Of a stretch of DNA of 64,000 nucleotides, positions 36,627-46,465 are shown one piece after another. The notes beneath the pieces were generated by a model, which saw nothing but the letters and a program-made list of their open reading frames with translations, did no database searches and was not told the DNA's origin. Position 1 is the stretch's first letter. Each line of letters opens with the position of its first letter. The stretch is from Ectopseudomonas composti (GTDB lineage: Bacteria; Pseudomonadota; Gammaproteobacteria; Pseudomonadales; Pseudomonadaceae). The position numbers were made by a program, and so were the translations under genes. The stretch covers positions 107,318 through 171,317 of the forward strand of contig NZ_LSSW01000025.1 in assembly GCF_001567565.1 (NCBI RefSeq). The letters are read 5' to 3'.

Positions 36627-37661
36627 ATGGATATCACTGAGCTGCTCGCCTTCAGCGCCAAGCAAGGCGCGTCGGATTTGCACCTCTCGGCTGGCTTGCC
36701 GCCGATGATCCGCGTTGACGGCGATGTACGCCGCATCAACCTGCCGCCGCTGGATCACAAGCAGGTGCACGCGCTGATCTACGACATCATGAACGACAAG
36801 CAGCGCAAGGATTTCGAAGAGTTCCTCGAGACCGACTTCTCCTTCGAAGTGCCGGGTGTGGCGCGCTTCCGGGTCAACGCTTTCAATCAGAACCGTGGCG
36901 CCGGTGCGGTGTTCCGTACCATTCCGTCCAAGGTGCTGACCATGGAAGACCTGGGTATGGGTGAGGTGTTCCGCAAGATCACCGACGTGCCGCGCGGCCT
37001 GGTGCTGGTCACCGGCCCTACGGGCTCCGGTAAGTCGACCACCCTGGCGGCGATGCTCGACTACCTCAACAGCAACAAGTATCACCACATCCTCACCATC
37101 GAAGACCCCATCGAGTTCGTTCACGAGTCGAAGAAGTGCCTGGTCAACCAGCGTGAGGTGCACCGCGACACCCACGGCTTCTCCGAGGCACTGCGCTCGG
37201 CGCTGCGTGAAGACCCGGACATCATCCTGGTGGGCGAGATGCGTGACCTGGAAACCATCCGCCTGGCGCTGACCGCTGCGGAAACCGGCCACCTGGTATT
37301 CGGCACCCTGCACACCACCTCTGCCGCCAAGACCATCGACCGCGTGGTCGACGTGTTCCCGGCCGAGGAGAAATCGATGGTGCGTTCGATGCTCTCCGAA
37401 TCGCTGCAGGCAGTGATCTCGCAGACCCTGCTGAAGAAGATCGGCGGCGGTCGTGTGGCGGCGCATGAAATCATGATCGGTACACCGGCGATCCGTAACC
37501 TGATCCGCGAGGACAAGGTGGCGCAGATGTACTCCGCGATCCAGACCGGCGGCGCGCTGGGCATGCAGACCCTCGATGCCTGCCTGAAGACGCTGGTATC
37601 CAAGGGGTTGGTCAGTCGCGACAGTGCGCGTGAAAAGGCCAAGAGCCCCGAGAACTTCTAA
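36627..37661 (+). CDS. pilT: Type IV pilus retraction ATPase PilT
   Basis: 344-residue secretion-type ATPase that powers pilus retraction. Walker A GPTGSGKSTT at 130-139, with the Lys at 136. Asp-box TIEDPIEFVH and HIS box GHLVFGTLHT are in place. ATG at 36627 has GGGGAG upstream; a TTG four codons earlier is not used by the family. It precedes pilU in the conserved pilTU order. Confidence 0.97.
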   Translation: MDITELLAFSAKQGASDLHLSAGLPPMIRVDGDVRRINLPPLDHKQVHALIYDIMNDKQRKDFEEFLETDFSFEVPGVARFRVNAFNQNRGAGAVFRTIPSKVLTMEDLGMGEVFRKITDVPRGLVLVTGPTGSGKSTTLAAMLDYLNSNKYHHILTIEDPIEFVHESKKCLVNQREVHRDTHGFSEALRSALREDPDIILVGEMRDLETIRLALTAAETGHLVFGTLHTTSAAKTIDRVVDVFPAEEKSMVRSMLSESLQAVISQTLLKKIGGGRVAAHEIMIGTPAIRNLIREDKVAQMYSAIQTGGALGMQTLDACLKTLVSKGLVSRDSAREKAKSPENF

Positions 37662-37748
37662 AAGCCGCAGCGACTGCGCCGCACGCCGGCAGTCGCCGGG
37701 CCCGTTCAGGGCCTGTAACGGGCGTGCAGCTGATTGGCGAGACCGACG

Positions 37749-38894
37749 ATGGAATTCGAAAAACTATTGCGCCTGATGGTCGAAAAAGGCGGCTCCGATC
37801 TGTTCATCACCGCTGGCGTACCGCCGTCGATGAAGGTCAATGGCAAGATCATGCCGGTGACCAAGAACGCCATGTCGCCGGAAATGACCCGCGAGACCGT
37901 GCTGGGCGTGATGAACGAGGCTCAGCGCCGCGATTTTGCCGAAAACCACGAGTGCAACTTCGCCATCAGCGCGCGCGGCATCGGCCGTTTCCGGGTCAGC
38001 GCCTTCTACCAGCGCAACCTGGTGGGCATGGTGCTGCGCCGGATCGAGACCACCATCCCGACCATCGATGAACTCAAGCTGCCGGAAATCCTCAAGAAGC
38101 TGGCGCTGACCAAGCGCGGCCTGGTGCTGTTCGTCGGCGCCACCGGCACGGGTAAGTCCACTTCGCTGGCCGCGATGATCGGCTACCGCAACAAGAACAG
38201 CAGCGGCCACATCATCTCCATCGAAGACCCGATCGAGTACATCCACCAGCACCAGAGCTGCATCGTCACCCAGCGTGAAGTGGGCATCGACACCGAATCG
38301 TTCGAGGTGGCGCTGAAGAACACCCTGCGTCAGGCGCCAGACGTGATTCTCATCGGTGAGGTACGGACTCGCGAGACCATGGATCATGCCGTGGCCTTCG
38401 CCGAGACCGGCCACCTGTGCTTGGCCACCCTGCACGCCAACAACGCCAACCAGGCACTGGACCGCATCATCAACTTCTTCCCGGCGGATCGGCAGAACCA
38501 GGTGTGGATGGACCTGTCGCTCAACCTCAAGGCCATCGTCGCCCAGCAACTGGTACCGACTCCGGATGGCAAGGGCCGCCGCGCGGTGATCGAGGTGTTG
38601 ATCAACACCCCGCTGGCTGCCGACCTGATCCGTAAGGGCGAAGTCCATGAACTCAAGAGCCTGATGAAGCGCTCTACCGAGCAGGGCATGCAGACCTTCG
38701 ACCAGGCGTTGTACAACCTCTACACCCAGGGCGAGATCACTTACGAAGATGCGCTGCTCTACGCCGATTCGGCCAACGACCTGCGCCTGATGATCAAGCT
38801 CGGCTCGGAAACCGACGGCGATCACCTGACCAGCATGTCCCAGGGCCTGGCACTGGAAGTCAGCGAGGAAGATCCGGGGCGTCGCTTCCGCTGA
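37749..38894 (+). CDS. pilU: Twitching motility ATPase PilU
   Basis: 381-residue PilT paralog that assists retraction. Begins MEFEKLLRLMVEKGGSDLF. Walker A GATGTGKSTS at about 133-142, followed by SIEDPIEYIH and GHLCLATLHANNANQ. The ATG at 37749 matches the known PilU start; the upstream TTG is not needed. Its last 35 bp overlap the 3' end of the convergent TIGR03915-family gene. Confidence 0.96.
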   Translation: MEFEKLLRLMVEKGGSDLFITAGVPPSMKVNGKIMPVTKNAMSPEMTRETVLGVMNEAQRRDFAENHECNFAISARGIGRFRVSAFYQRNLVGMVLRRIETTIPTIDELKLPEILKKLALTKRGLVLFVGATGTGKSTSLAAMIGYRNKNSSGHIISIEDPIEYIHQHQSCIVTQREVGIDTESFEVALKNTLRQAPDVILIGEVRTRETMDHAVAFAETGHLCLATLHANNANQALDRIINFFPADRQNQVWMDLSLNLKAIVAQQLVPTPDGKGRRAVIEVLINTPLAADLIRKGEVHELKSLMKRSTEQGMQTFDQALYNLYTQGEITYEDALLYADSANDLRLMIKLGSETDGDHLTSMSQGLALEVSEEDPGRRFR

Positions 38895-39747
38895 GGTTGT
38901 CAGACGGGGGACGCGATGCGTCCCCTTCTTGTATCCGGGTGATGCGTTTGCCCTTCCTGCCGGCCAGCACCAATGCCTGGCCATCGCGTTGCGCGCCGGC
39001 GCGCGCCTCGCTCATCAGTTGCGGAATCAGCGGCCCTTCCGGCAGATGCTTCCAGAATCTCAGTGGCAGATGCTGCTGCATCGCCGTGCGATTGAGTCGC
39101 GCCGGGTTGAAGGTGCTGCCGTAGTAGGCACGCCACAGCGCCTGGCCGTCATCCTCGGGTTGTTGTGCCCAGGCTTGCCATTGCACTGGGCAGCGCCGCT
39201 CATGCTGCAGGCGTTGGCCATCCCAGTAAACGCCGTCGCGCGAGGTCGCGATCAGCCAGCTGTGTTTGCCCAGGCGCTCGGCGAAGTGACCGCTGGCGGC
39301 GGCGAGGATGTCGTGTGCCGGTTCGAACCAGGCGACGAAGTCCGGTGCGCCTGTTGCCGTGCAGGGTTGGAAACGCACGAAGGCATGCAGATGATGCGCC
39401 TCGCGCCGCACGGCCTTGAGCCGCCGCTGCAGTTCGCTGCCGTCCGGATCGCCGGCCAGGATGGCGCTGCGCTCACCCTGCACGAAGCGCCAGAGCACGC
39501 GATAGAGCAGGCTCCAGCGTTCATCGCCACGGTACTGTGCGGCGCTCTCGAGCAAGTCGAGCAGTTCGGGGGAGACACGCAGACGACCATTGGGCTGCGG
39601 TGCGCGTTCGGCCGCTTGATCGAACAGCCCAGGCGCTGCCTCTTCGTCCAGCCACTGCAACTGGTGTGGCGCCAGGCCCTGCAGTAGGGCTCGGCGCGCG
39701 GCCTGGCGCCAGGTAGCGAAGGTGCCGTCGAAGCGCAGGCTGTGCAT
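38860..39747 (-). CDS. TIGR03915-family putative DNA-repair protein (DUF4130)
   Basis: 295 residues; ATG is TGATG-coupled to the radical-SAM gene. N-terminal SLRFDGTFATWRQAARRALLQGLAP fits the TIGR03915 (DUF4130) family. This domain also occurs fused to uracil-DNA-glycosylase-like proteins (UdgX), which suggests a role in DNA base repair. The C-terminus is basic (AGRKGKRITRIQEGD) and its last 35 bp overlap the pilU gene convergently. No enzyme activity is proved; function is inferred from the partnership. Confidence 0.82.
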   Translation of the reverse strand: MHSLRFDGTFATWRQAARRALLQGLAPHQLQWLDEEAAPGLFDQAAERAPQPNGRLRVSPELLDLLESAAQYRGDERWSLLYRVLWRFVQGERSAILAGDPDGSELQRRLKAVRREAHHLHAFVRFQPCTATGAPDFVAWFEPAHDILAAASGHFAERLGKHSWLIATSRDGVYWDGQRLQHERRCPVQWQAWAQQPEDDGQALWRAYYGSTFNPARLNRTAMQQHLPLRFWKHLPEGPLIPQLMSEARAGAQRDGQALVLAGRKGKRITRIQEGDASRPPSDNLSGSDAPDLPR

Positions 39748-40958
39748 CACCACAACGCCATCTGCGCCGGGGTGTCGCGCAGTTGCTGGCGCAAGACCAC
39801 GGACTCGTGCTCTGCCCGCGGCGGCCGGTAATCCTGGGTGACGATGAAGGGCTTGGCCTTTTCCAGTACGCAGCGCAGGCGGGTCAGGTCCTCGTAGCGG
39901 ATACGTCGTTCACGCCGCAGCGCACCCAGGCGCCTGGCGCTGAGCACGCCGATGCCGGGTACGCGGGCGATCAGCGACTCGTCGGCGCGGTCCAGGTCGA
40001 CCGGAAATTGTTCGCGGTTGGCCAGGGCCCAGGCCAGTTTGGGGTCGATGTCCAGGGCCAGGTTGCCGGGGCCGGCGAGCAGCTCCGTGGCGCTGAAGCC
40101 ATAGCCGCGCATGAGAAAGTCGGCCTGGTACAGGCGGTGTTCGCGCAGCAGCGGTGGCGCTTCGAAGGGCACCGTCTTCGGGCTCTGCGGAATCGGGCTG
40201 AACGCCGAGTAATAGACGCGGCGCAGGCGGTAGTCGTGATAGAGGCTCTGGGCGTTGTGCAGGATGGTGCTGTCGTCGGTGGCATCGGCGCCGACGATCA
40301 TCTGCGTGCTCTGCCCGGCCGGGGCGAAGCGCGGCGCGCGGTGCTCCTCCCTGGCCTCGCGCTCGCCAAGATGAATGGTGTGCATGGCCTGGTGGATGCT
40401 GCCGACGTTCTTTTCCGGCGCCAGGCGTAGCAGGCTGGTCTCGGTGGGTAGCTCGATATTGACGCTGAGACGGTCGGCGTACAGACCTGCCTCGGCGATC
40501 AGCTCCGGCGCGGCATCGGGAATGGTCTTGAGGTGGATGTAGCCGCGGAACTGATGCTGTTCACGCAGCAGCTTGGCGACACGGATCAGCTGCTCCATGG
40601 TGTAGTCGGCCGAGCGGATGATGCCGGAGCTGAGGAACAGGCCGCTGATGCAGTTGCGCTTGTAGAAGTCCAGGGTCAGCGTCACCACTTCCTCGGGGGT
40701 GAAGCGCGCGCGGGGCACGTCGCTGGAGCGGCGGTTGATGCAGTACTGGCAGTCGTACAGGCAGAAGTTGGTCAACAGGACCTTGAGCAGCGCCACGCAG
40801 CGGCCGTCGGGCGTATAGCTGTGACAGATACCCATGCCGTTGGTCGAGCCGATTCCGTCCTTGCCCTTGGAGCTGCGCTTTGGCGCGCCGCTGCTGGCGC
40901 AGGAGGCGTCGTACTTGGCCGCGTCGGCGAGGATGGTGAGTTTCTCGATCAGTTGCAT
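39747..40958 (-). CDS. Putative DNA modification/repair radical SAM protein (TIGR03916)
   Basis: 403 residues from ATG 40958 (MQLIEKLTIL). Radical-SAM cysteines are Cys66, Cys70 and Cys73 (NFCLYDCQYC). Other conserved cysteines occur at 20, 45 and 54, so a second cluster is possible. A helix-hairpin-helix (VPGIGVLSARRL, about 333-345) near the C-terminus points to DNA binding. It forms a TGATG-coupled pair with the DUF4130 gene. A LexA-like box at 40974-40993 lies directly upstream, which suggests SOS control. Chemistry unknown. Confidence 0.88.
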   Translation of the reverse strand: MQLIEKLTILADAAKYDASCASSGAPKRSSKGKDGIGSTNGMGICHSYTPDGRCVALLKVLLTNFCLYDCQYCINRRSSDVPRARFTPEEVVTLTLDFYKRNCISGLFLSSGIIRSADYTMEQLIRVAKLLREQHQFRGYIHLKTIPDAAPELIAEAGLYADRLSVNIELPTETSLLRLAPEKNVGSIHQAMHTIHLGEREAREEHRAPRFAPAGQSTQMIVGADATDDSTILHNAQSLYHDYRLRRVYYSAFSPIPQSPKTVPFEAPPLLREHRLYQADFLMRGYGFSATELLAGPGNLALDIDPKLAWALANREQFPVDLDRADESLIARVPGIGVLSARRLGALRRERRIRYEDLTRLRCVLEKAKPFIVTQDYRPPRAEHESVVLRQQLRDTPAQMALW

Positions 40959-40973
40959 GGCGGGCGACATCTG

Positions 40974-40993
40974 TACTGGTTTTTTATACAGTA
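40974..40993. promoter_or_regulatory. LexA (SOS) box
   Basis: On the + strand, TACTGGTTTTTTATACAGTA: outer arms TACTG/CAGTA and inner CTG-N10-CAG (40976-40991) match the gammaproteobacterial LexA consensus. Read on the minus strand it lies 15 bp before the ATG at 40958 and would cover the promoter. Confidence 0.75.
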
Positions 40994-41104
40994 TATGGGC
41001 GTCGTGCAGCTATCAAGCCATTCCTGTGTTGCGCCACCTCGCTGCTCGTGAAACCTTATCCCGGCACGCAGCGTCTGAGCTGTATCTCGCACAAGGAGTT
41101 AGCC

Positions 41105-41503
41105 ATGCAACGACAGGATACGCACAGCAAGCTGATCGGCTACCTGCTGTGGATCTTCGGTTTCCTCGGGTCGCACCGTTTCTACTACGGCAAGCCGGTA
41201 ACCGGGACCATCTGGTTCTTCACCCTGGGGCTGTTCTTCATCGGCTGGATCATCGACCTGTTCCTGATCCCGGCAATGGATCGCGAGGCCGACCTGCGCT
41301 TCACTGCGGGTGAAACCGATTACAACGTGGCGTGGATTCTGCTGACCTTCCTTGGCGTGTTCGGCGTGCACCGCATGTACCAGGGCAAGTGGATCACCGG
41401 GATCATCTATCTGTTCACTGGCGGTCTGTTCCTGGTCGGCGTGCTCTACGACTTCTGGACCCTCAATACGCAAATTTCCATCAGCAACGCTCGGCGCGGC
41501 TGA
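41105..41503 (+). CDS. TM2-domain protein with two TM2 repeats
   Basis: 132 residues. Two TM2 units: the first at about 10-55 (YLLWIFGFLGSHRFYYG then TLGLFFIGWIIDLFLIP) and the second at about 75-120 (LTFLGVFGVHRMYQGK then FTGGLFLVGVLYDFW). Four membrane helices result. ATG has AAGGAGTTAGCC. Function of bacterial TM2 proteins is unknown. Confidence 0.88.
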   Translation: MQRQDTHSKLIGYLLWIFGFLGSHRFYYGKPVTGTIWFFTLGLFFIGWIIDLFLIPAMDREADLRFTAGETDYNVAWILLTFLGVFGVHRMYQGKWITGIIYLFTGGLFLVGVLYDFWTLNTQISISNARRG

Positions 41504-41523
41504 GCTGCAGGGAACTGTGCCCT

Positions 41524-41557
41524 GGCGCCTCGCTCAAACGCAGCAGAGCGAGGCGCC
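41524..41557. other. Hairpin after the TM2 gene
   Basis: GGCGCCTCGCT and AGCGAGGCGCC pair perfectly over 11 bp around a 12-base loop. It lies 20 bp past the stop and is followed, about 20 bp on, by GGAATTTTCC. It may end the TM2 transcript. Confidence 0.45.
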
Positions 41558-41615
41558 CGTCTCGCGAGGAATTTTCCCTACAGGGACGTGCCACCTTGCA
41601 GTAGAAGAGGCACCC

Positions 41616-42263
41616 ATGAATTCCGAAGAGCGAACCCTGATCGATGGCCTGTTCTCGCGCCTGCACGATACCGAGCGGCACAGCTGCGCGCGTGATGCCG
41701 AGGCCGATGCGCATATCGCCGAACATGTCTCCCGCCAGCCCGCCGCGCCCTACTACATGGCGCAGACCATCCTGATCCAGGAAGAGGCGCTCAAGCGTCA
41801 GGATCAGCGGGTCAAGGAGCTGGAGGCGCAACTGGCCGAGAGGCAGCAGCAACGGCCGAGCAGCGGCGGCTTTCTGTCCGGGCTGTTCGGCACAGGCGCA
41901 CGTGAGGCGCAGCCGCAGTCGAGCGCGCGACCGGCAGGCTGGGGTGAAACGCGTTTTTCCCAGGGGGCTGCCGCCAGCGATCCGCGCCAGCAGCCGGCTA
42001 CGCTGCCGGGGCAGGGCGGTGGTTTCATGCGTGGGGCAGTGCAGACCGCTGCAGGTGTCGCGGGCGGCATGATGATGGCCGAGATGCTCGGCGGGCTGTT
42101 TCATCACGGCAACCCGACGGAAATCGTCGAGGTGGTCGAAGCGCCGCCGATGCAGGAACCCAGCAGTTTCGATGCTGGCTCATCCAGCGACAACTTCGGC
42201 GATGACAGCTACTTCGATGGCAGCGACTTCTTCGACGCGGGTGACGACAGCTTTTTCAGTTAA
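41616..42263 (+). CDS. DUF2076 family protein
   Basis: 215 residues, starting MNSEERTLIDGLFSRLHDTE. A helical N-terminal half (about 1-85) with heptad-like spacing is followed by GGFLSGLFG, a Gly/Ala-rich segment (GGGFMRGAVQTAAGVAGGMMMAEMLGG) and a very acidic, Ser/Asp/Phe-rich tail. The architecture matches DUF2076, a periplasmic-ligand-type family of unknown role. Ribosome site AGAAGAGGCACCC is moderate. Confidence 0.85.
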   Translation: MNSEERTLIDGLFSRLHDTERHSCARDAEADAHIAEHVSRQPAAPYYMAQTILIQEEALKRQDQRVKELEAQLAERQQQRPSSGGFLSGLFGTGAREAQPQSSARPAGWGETRFSQGAAASDPRQQPATLPGQGGGFMRGAVQTAAGVAGGMMMAEMLGGLFHHGNPTEIVEVVEAPPMQEPSSFDAGSSSDNFGDDSYFDGSDFFDAGDDSFFS

Positions 42264-42312
42264 GCACTGTGGCCGAGCGCAGCGCCTATGCTGCGCTCAG
42301 CCACCTGACGAC

Positions 42313-43742
<1,430 letters not shown>

Positions 43743-43746
<4 letters not shown>

Positions 43747-44831
43747 GGCGTGGGCGCTCCTTGTTCCAGCGGCAGGAAGATCGAGAATACGGTGTGGCCG
43801 GGATGGCTCTCGCATTCGATCAGGCCTTGATGCTGGCTGATAATGTTCTGGGTGATGGCCAGGCCCAGGCCGGTGCCGTCGGCACGGCCGCTGACCATGG
43901 GATAGAAGATCGTTTCCTGCAGCTCCGGCGGAATGCCGGGACCGTTGTCGATGATCTCCATCTTGACCACCAGGCGGTGGCGCGTGTGGCCAATGGTGAA
44001 CTGGCGCAGGGTGCGCGTGCGCAGGCTGATGCGCCCGAGGCCCATGTCGTGCTTCTGCCCGGCGATGGCCTGCATGGCGTTGCGCACGATATTGAGCACG
44101 GCCTGGATCATCTGTTCGCGGTCGATCAGCAGATCCGGAATGCTCGGGTCGTAGTCGCGCACCAGAATGACGCTGCCTTGCGCCTCGGCTTCGATCAGGT
44201 TGGCCACCCGTTCGAGCACTTCGTGCACGTTGGTCATCGCCAGCGACGGCAGCTTGTTGGAGCCGAGCATGCGGTCGACCAGGTTACGCAGGCGGTCGGC
44301 CTCTTCGATGATGACGTTGGTGTAATCCTTGAGCTCTTCGTTGGGCAGCTCGCGTGAGAGCAGCTGCGCTGCGCCGCGAATGCCGCCGAGCGGATTCTTG
44401 ATCTCGTGGGCCAGGCCGCGCACCAGCAGTTTGGTGGTCTCCTGCTTGGACAGCTGCGCCTCTTCCTTGGTGATACGCAGCAGGCGGTCGCGCGGGTGCA
44501 CCTCAAGCAGCAGCAGGGTTTCGCCCTTGCTGAACAGCGGGGTGACGGCGTAGTCCACGGTCAGCGTCTGCCCGGTGACCGAGGTCAGTACCGCCTCGCG
44601 TTTGTTGAACGGGTGCGCCTGCTCCACCGCCTGGCGCAGTGACGACAGCGCCTCGGGTGATTCGGTGAACAGCTCGCTGATGAACTGGCCGTGGCTGCGC
44701 TGGCCGCTCACGGCCAGCAGCATTTCTGCCGCCGGGTTCATGTATTCCAGGCACAACTGGCTGTTGAGCAGCAGCGTGGCTGTGGTCAGGTTATCGAGTA
44801 GCAGGCGATGCAGCGCGTCGTTAATGGTCAT
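43743..44831 (-). CDS. ntrB: Nitrogen-regulation sensor kinase NtrB (GlnL)
   Basis: 362-residue soluble histidine kinase. PAS-like N-terminus (about 8-120), phospho-acceptor His142 in GLAHEIKNPLGG, and C-terminal ATPase boxes (QAVLNIVRNAMQAI, DNGPGIPPELQ, GTGLGLAI). The GLAHEIKNPLGG H-box is the usual one for NtrB. Partner GlnB/GlnK controls its kinase/phosphatase balance. Operon ntrB-ntrC. Confidence 0.95.
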
Positions 44832-44870
44832 AGGCAGTGCTTTCCGGCAATGGGCGGGAAAATGCAAGAA

Positions 44871-44885
44871 GCAAACCAAGGCCCC
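44871..44885 (-). promoter_or_regulatory. Weak candidate sigma-54 promoter for ntrB
   Basis: On the minus strand GGGGCCTTGGTTTGC keeps GG at -24 and TTGC at -12 with correct spacing, though the CAY part of the -24 box is not kept. It lies 40 bp before the ntrB ATG. Confidence 0.3.
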
Positions 44886-44996
44886 GAAAAGACGCATTAT
44901 TTGTGCGGTCTGCCAGGTTTTGGTGGTGCAGCGGCGCGGCTGGGTCGATAAAAACGACCCAAAACAGGGAGAGATTAGGAGGTGGTGCGTCAGATT

Positions 44997-45011
44997 GCAC
45001 CGTTAAGGTGC
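44997..45011. promoter_or_regulatory. NtrC-type binding site upstream of ntrBC
   Basis: GCACCGTTAAGGTGC is a 5-5-5 inverted repeat matching the NtrC consensus GCACC-N5-GGTGC. It lies about 166 bp upstream of ntrB, a normal distance for an upstream activating site, and close to the end of the DUF4124 gene. Autoregulation is inferred. Confidence 0.55.
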
Positions 45012-45020
45012 GATCTGTTT

Positions 45021-45635
45021 TCAGAAGAAAGGCAGGATGCTGACGTCGTCCTTGGGCTTGTCCTTGAGCGGACATTCGGGGCGCACGCCGTACTCATCCT
45101 TCTTGCATGGATTGACCTTGCGCTTTTGCGCCAGCGTCATGCGGTGCATGTGAAAGGGCTGCGCCGGCGTACGTTCGACGATGAGGCCGGCAGAGTCGAT
45201 GATTTCTGCCACCAGTTGGTGCGTGCCTCTGTCGACGTGCCGCAGGGAGAACACCGGGCTGCGGCTGGCTTCGCCCTGAGGTTCGCCATCGAGCAGCAGT
45301 CGGTAGTTGTGGTCGGGCAGCAGGCCGGGTTCGCTGGTGAGGGTCACGATCATGTCACCGGAGCCGTGATGGATCGATGCGTCCGGCTCCGGCACGAGAA
45401 TACGCAGTAGCTGATAGTGCACGGCCTGCTTGGTGACGGCGGGTGGGGTCGCGCGCACCGTGGCGGTGGGCTGACTCAGTTCGACACTGTTGGATGGCGC
45501 CAGCATCACCGGCTCGGCATTGCTGCTACGCGGTTTGTCGGTAAAGACGCGGTTACCTTCGGCGTCGATGTAGGTATAGACCTGAGCCGAAGCCGCTTGG
45601 GTGATGAGCAGTAGGCAGAACAGCAGTGCACGCAT
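45021..45635 (-). CDS. DUF4124 periplasmic protein (paralog 1)
   Basis: 204 residues. Signal peptide about 1-17 (TQAASAQ). The DUF4124 motif VYTYIDAEGNRVFTDKP lies at the mature N-terminus. A beta-rich C-terminal domain follows, with the segment NYRLLLDGEPQGEASRSPVFSLRHVDRGTH. The tail is basic and rich in Lys and Pro. Lies downstream of the other DUF4124 gene with a five-base gap, so they are an operon and likely duplicates. Confidence 0.82.
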   Translation of the reverse strand: MRALLFCLLLITQAASAQVYTYIDAEGNRVFTDKPRSSNAEPVMLAPSNSVELSQPTATVRATPPAVTKQAVHYQLLRILVPEPDASIHHGSGDMIVTLTSEPGLLPDHNYRLLLDGEPQGEASRSPVFSLRHVDRGTHQLVAEIIDSAGLIVERTPAQPFHMHRMTLAQKRKVNPCKKDEYGVRPECPLKDKPKDDVSILPFF

Positions 45636-45640
45636 CGTGA

Positions 45641-46198
45641 TCAGTTCACAGGTCTCGGGCGCGGTGGTGGCGCCGGCTGGCGGGCAGGGCTGTTGAGGCT
45701 GATGCGCTGCACGGTAAAGGTTTCGGTGTTGCTCTGCTGGATGACGCGATCACCAGCCATGACCGCCACCGCCAGGCTGTGTTCGCCGCGGTCGAGGTTG
45801 TTCAGTTGCAGGCTGGGGACGTTGCTGGCCTGGCCATAGGGCTTGCCGTCGAGAATCAGGCGCAGCTGGTGGCCGGGTTGCAGGCGTGGCTGAATGTTCA
45901 CGCCGACAATGAAGCTGCCGTTGTTGGCGCGCATGGCCTCGTCATCCGGGATGCCGGTCAGGCTCAGTACGGAGTAGGGGGCTTCGCTCTGCGCCGGGGT
46001 GTTGTCGTCGACCGCCGGCATGCTGGGCGTCTGCATCTCCACGGTGTTGGTCGGGGGCAGGTCGACGCTCTCGGCTGCGGTGCCTTCGGGCGGCTGGTTG
46101 GTGAAGACTGTGTTGCCATTGGCGTCGGTGTACTTGTAGATCTGCGCGCTGGCCGGCAAGGCCAGGGCGAGCAGCAGGCAGGCGAGTAATGGGCGCAT
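45641..46198 (-). CDS. DUF4124 periplasmic protein (paralog 2)
   Basis: 185 residues starting MRPLLACLLLALALPASAQ (signal peptide). DUF4124 motif IYKYTDANGNTVFTNQP, then a long linker with Pro/Thr, then a beta domain with LRLILDGKPYGQASNVPSLQLNNLDRGEHSL that is clearly homologous to the neighbouring protein. C-terminal PAPPPRPRP. ATG at 46198 has GAAGGATCGGCCC upstream. Role unknown; its position between ntrBC and glnA is conserved in my recollection of pseudomonads. Confidence 0.82.
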   Translation of the reverse strand: MRPLLACLLLALALPASAQIYKYTDANGNTVFTNQPPEGTAAESVDLPPTNTVEMQTPSMPAVDDNTPAQSEAPYSVLSLTGIPDDEAMRANNGSFIVGVNIQPRLQPGHQLRLILDGKPYGQASNVPSLQLNNLDRGEHSLAVAVMAGDRVIQQSNTETFTVQRISLNSPARQPAPPPRPRPVN

Positions 46199-46397
46199 GG
46201 GCCGATCCTTCCTCGGATGATGCGCTAAGCCTTGCACTGCTATCGGTTCCTGGCAAGCGCAGTGCGCCATGGCTGTGATGTTTGGCTACAAATCAGCTCG
46301 GCTTACAGGGCGATTGCGTAGGGTGCGCTGTGCGCATCATCGCTGTGTGATTGACGGCGCAGGCGCTGTGCATGGTGCAGTGCGCTGCTGAGGGCAT

Positions 46398-46434
46398 GAA
46401 AAAAGCCCCGCCAGGCAGGGCCGGGCGGGGCTTT
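46398..46434 (-). terminator. Rho-independent terminator of glnA
   Basis: On the minus strand, AAAGCCCCGCC ... GGCGGGGCTTTTTT, a GC-rich 11-bp stem followed by six T. It lies 31 bp past the glnA stop. Confidence 0.88.
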
Positions 46435-46465
46435 CGAACGCGCCGTCAGGCGGCGCGATGCTGGC

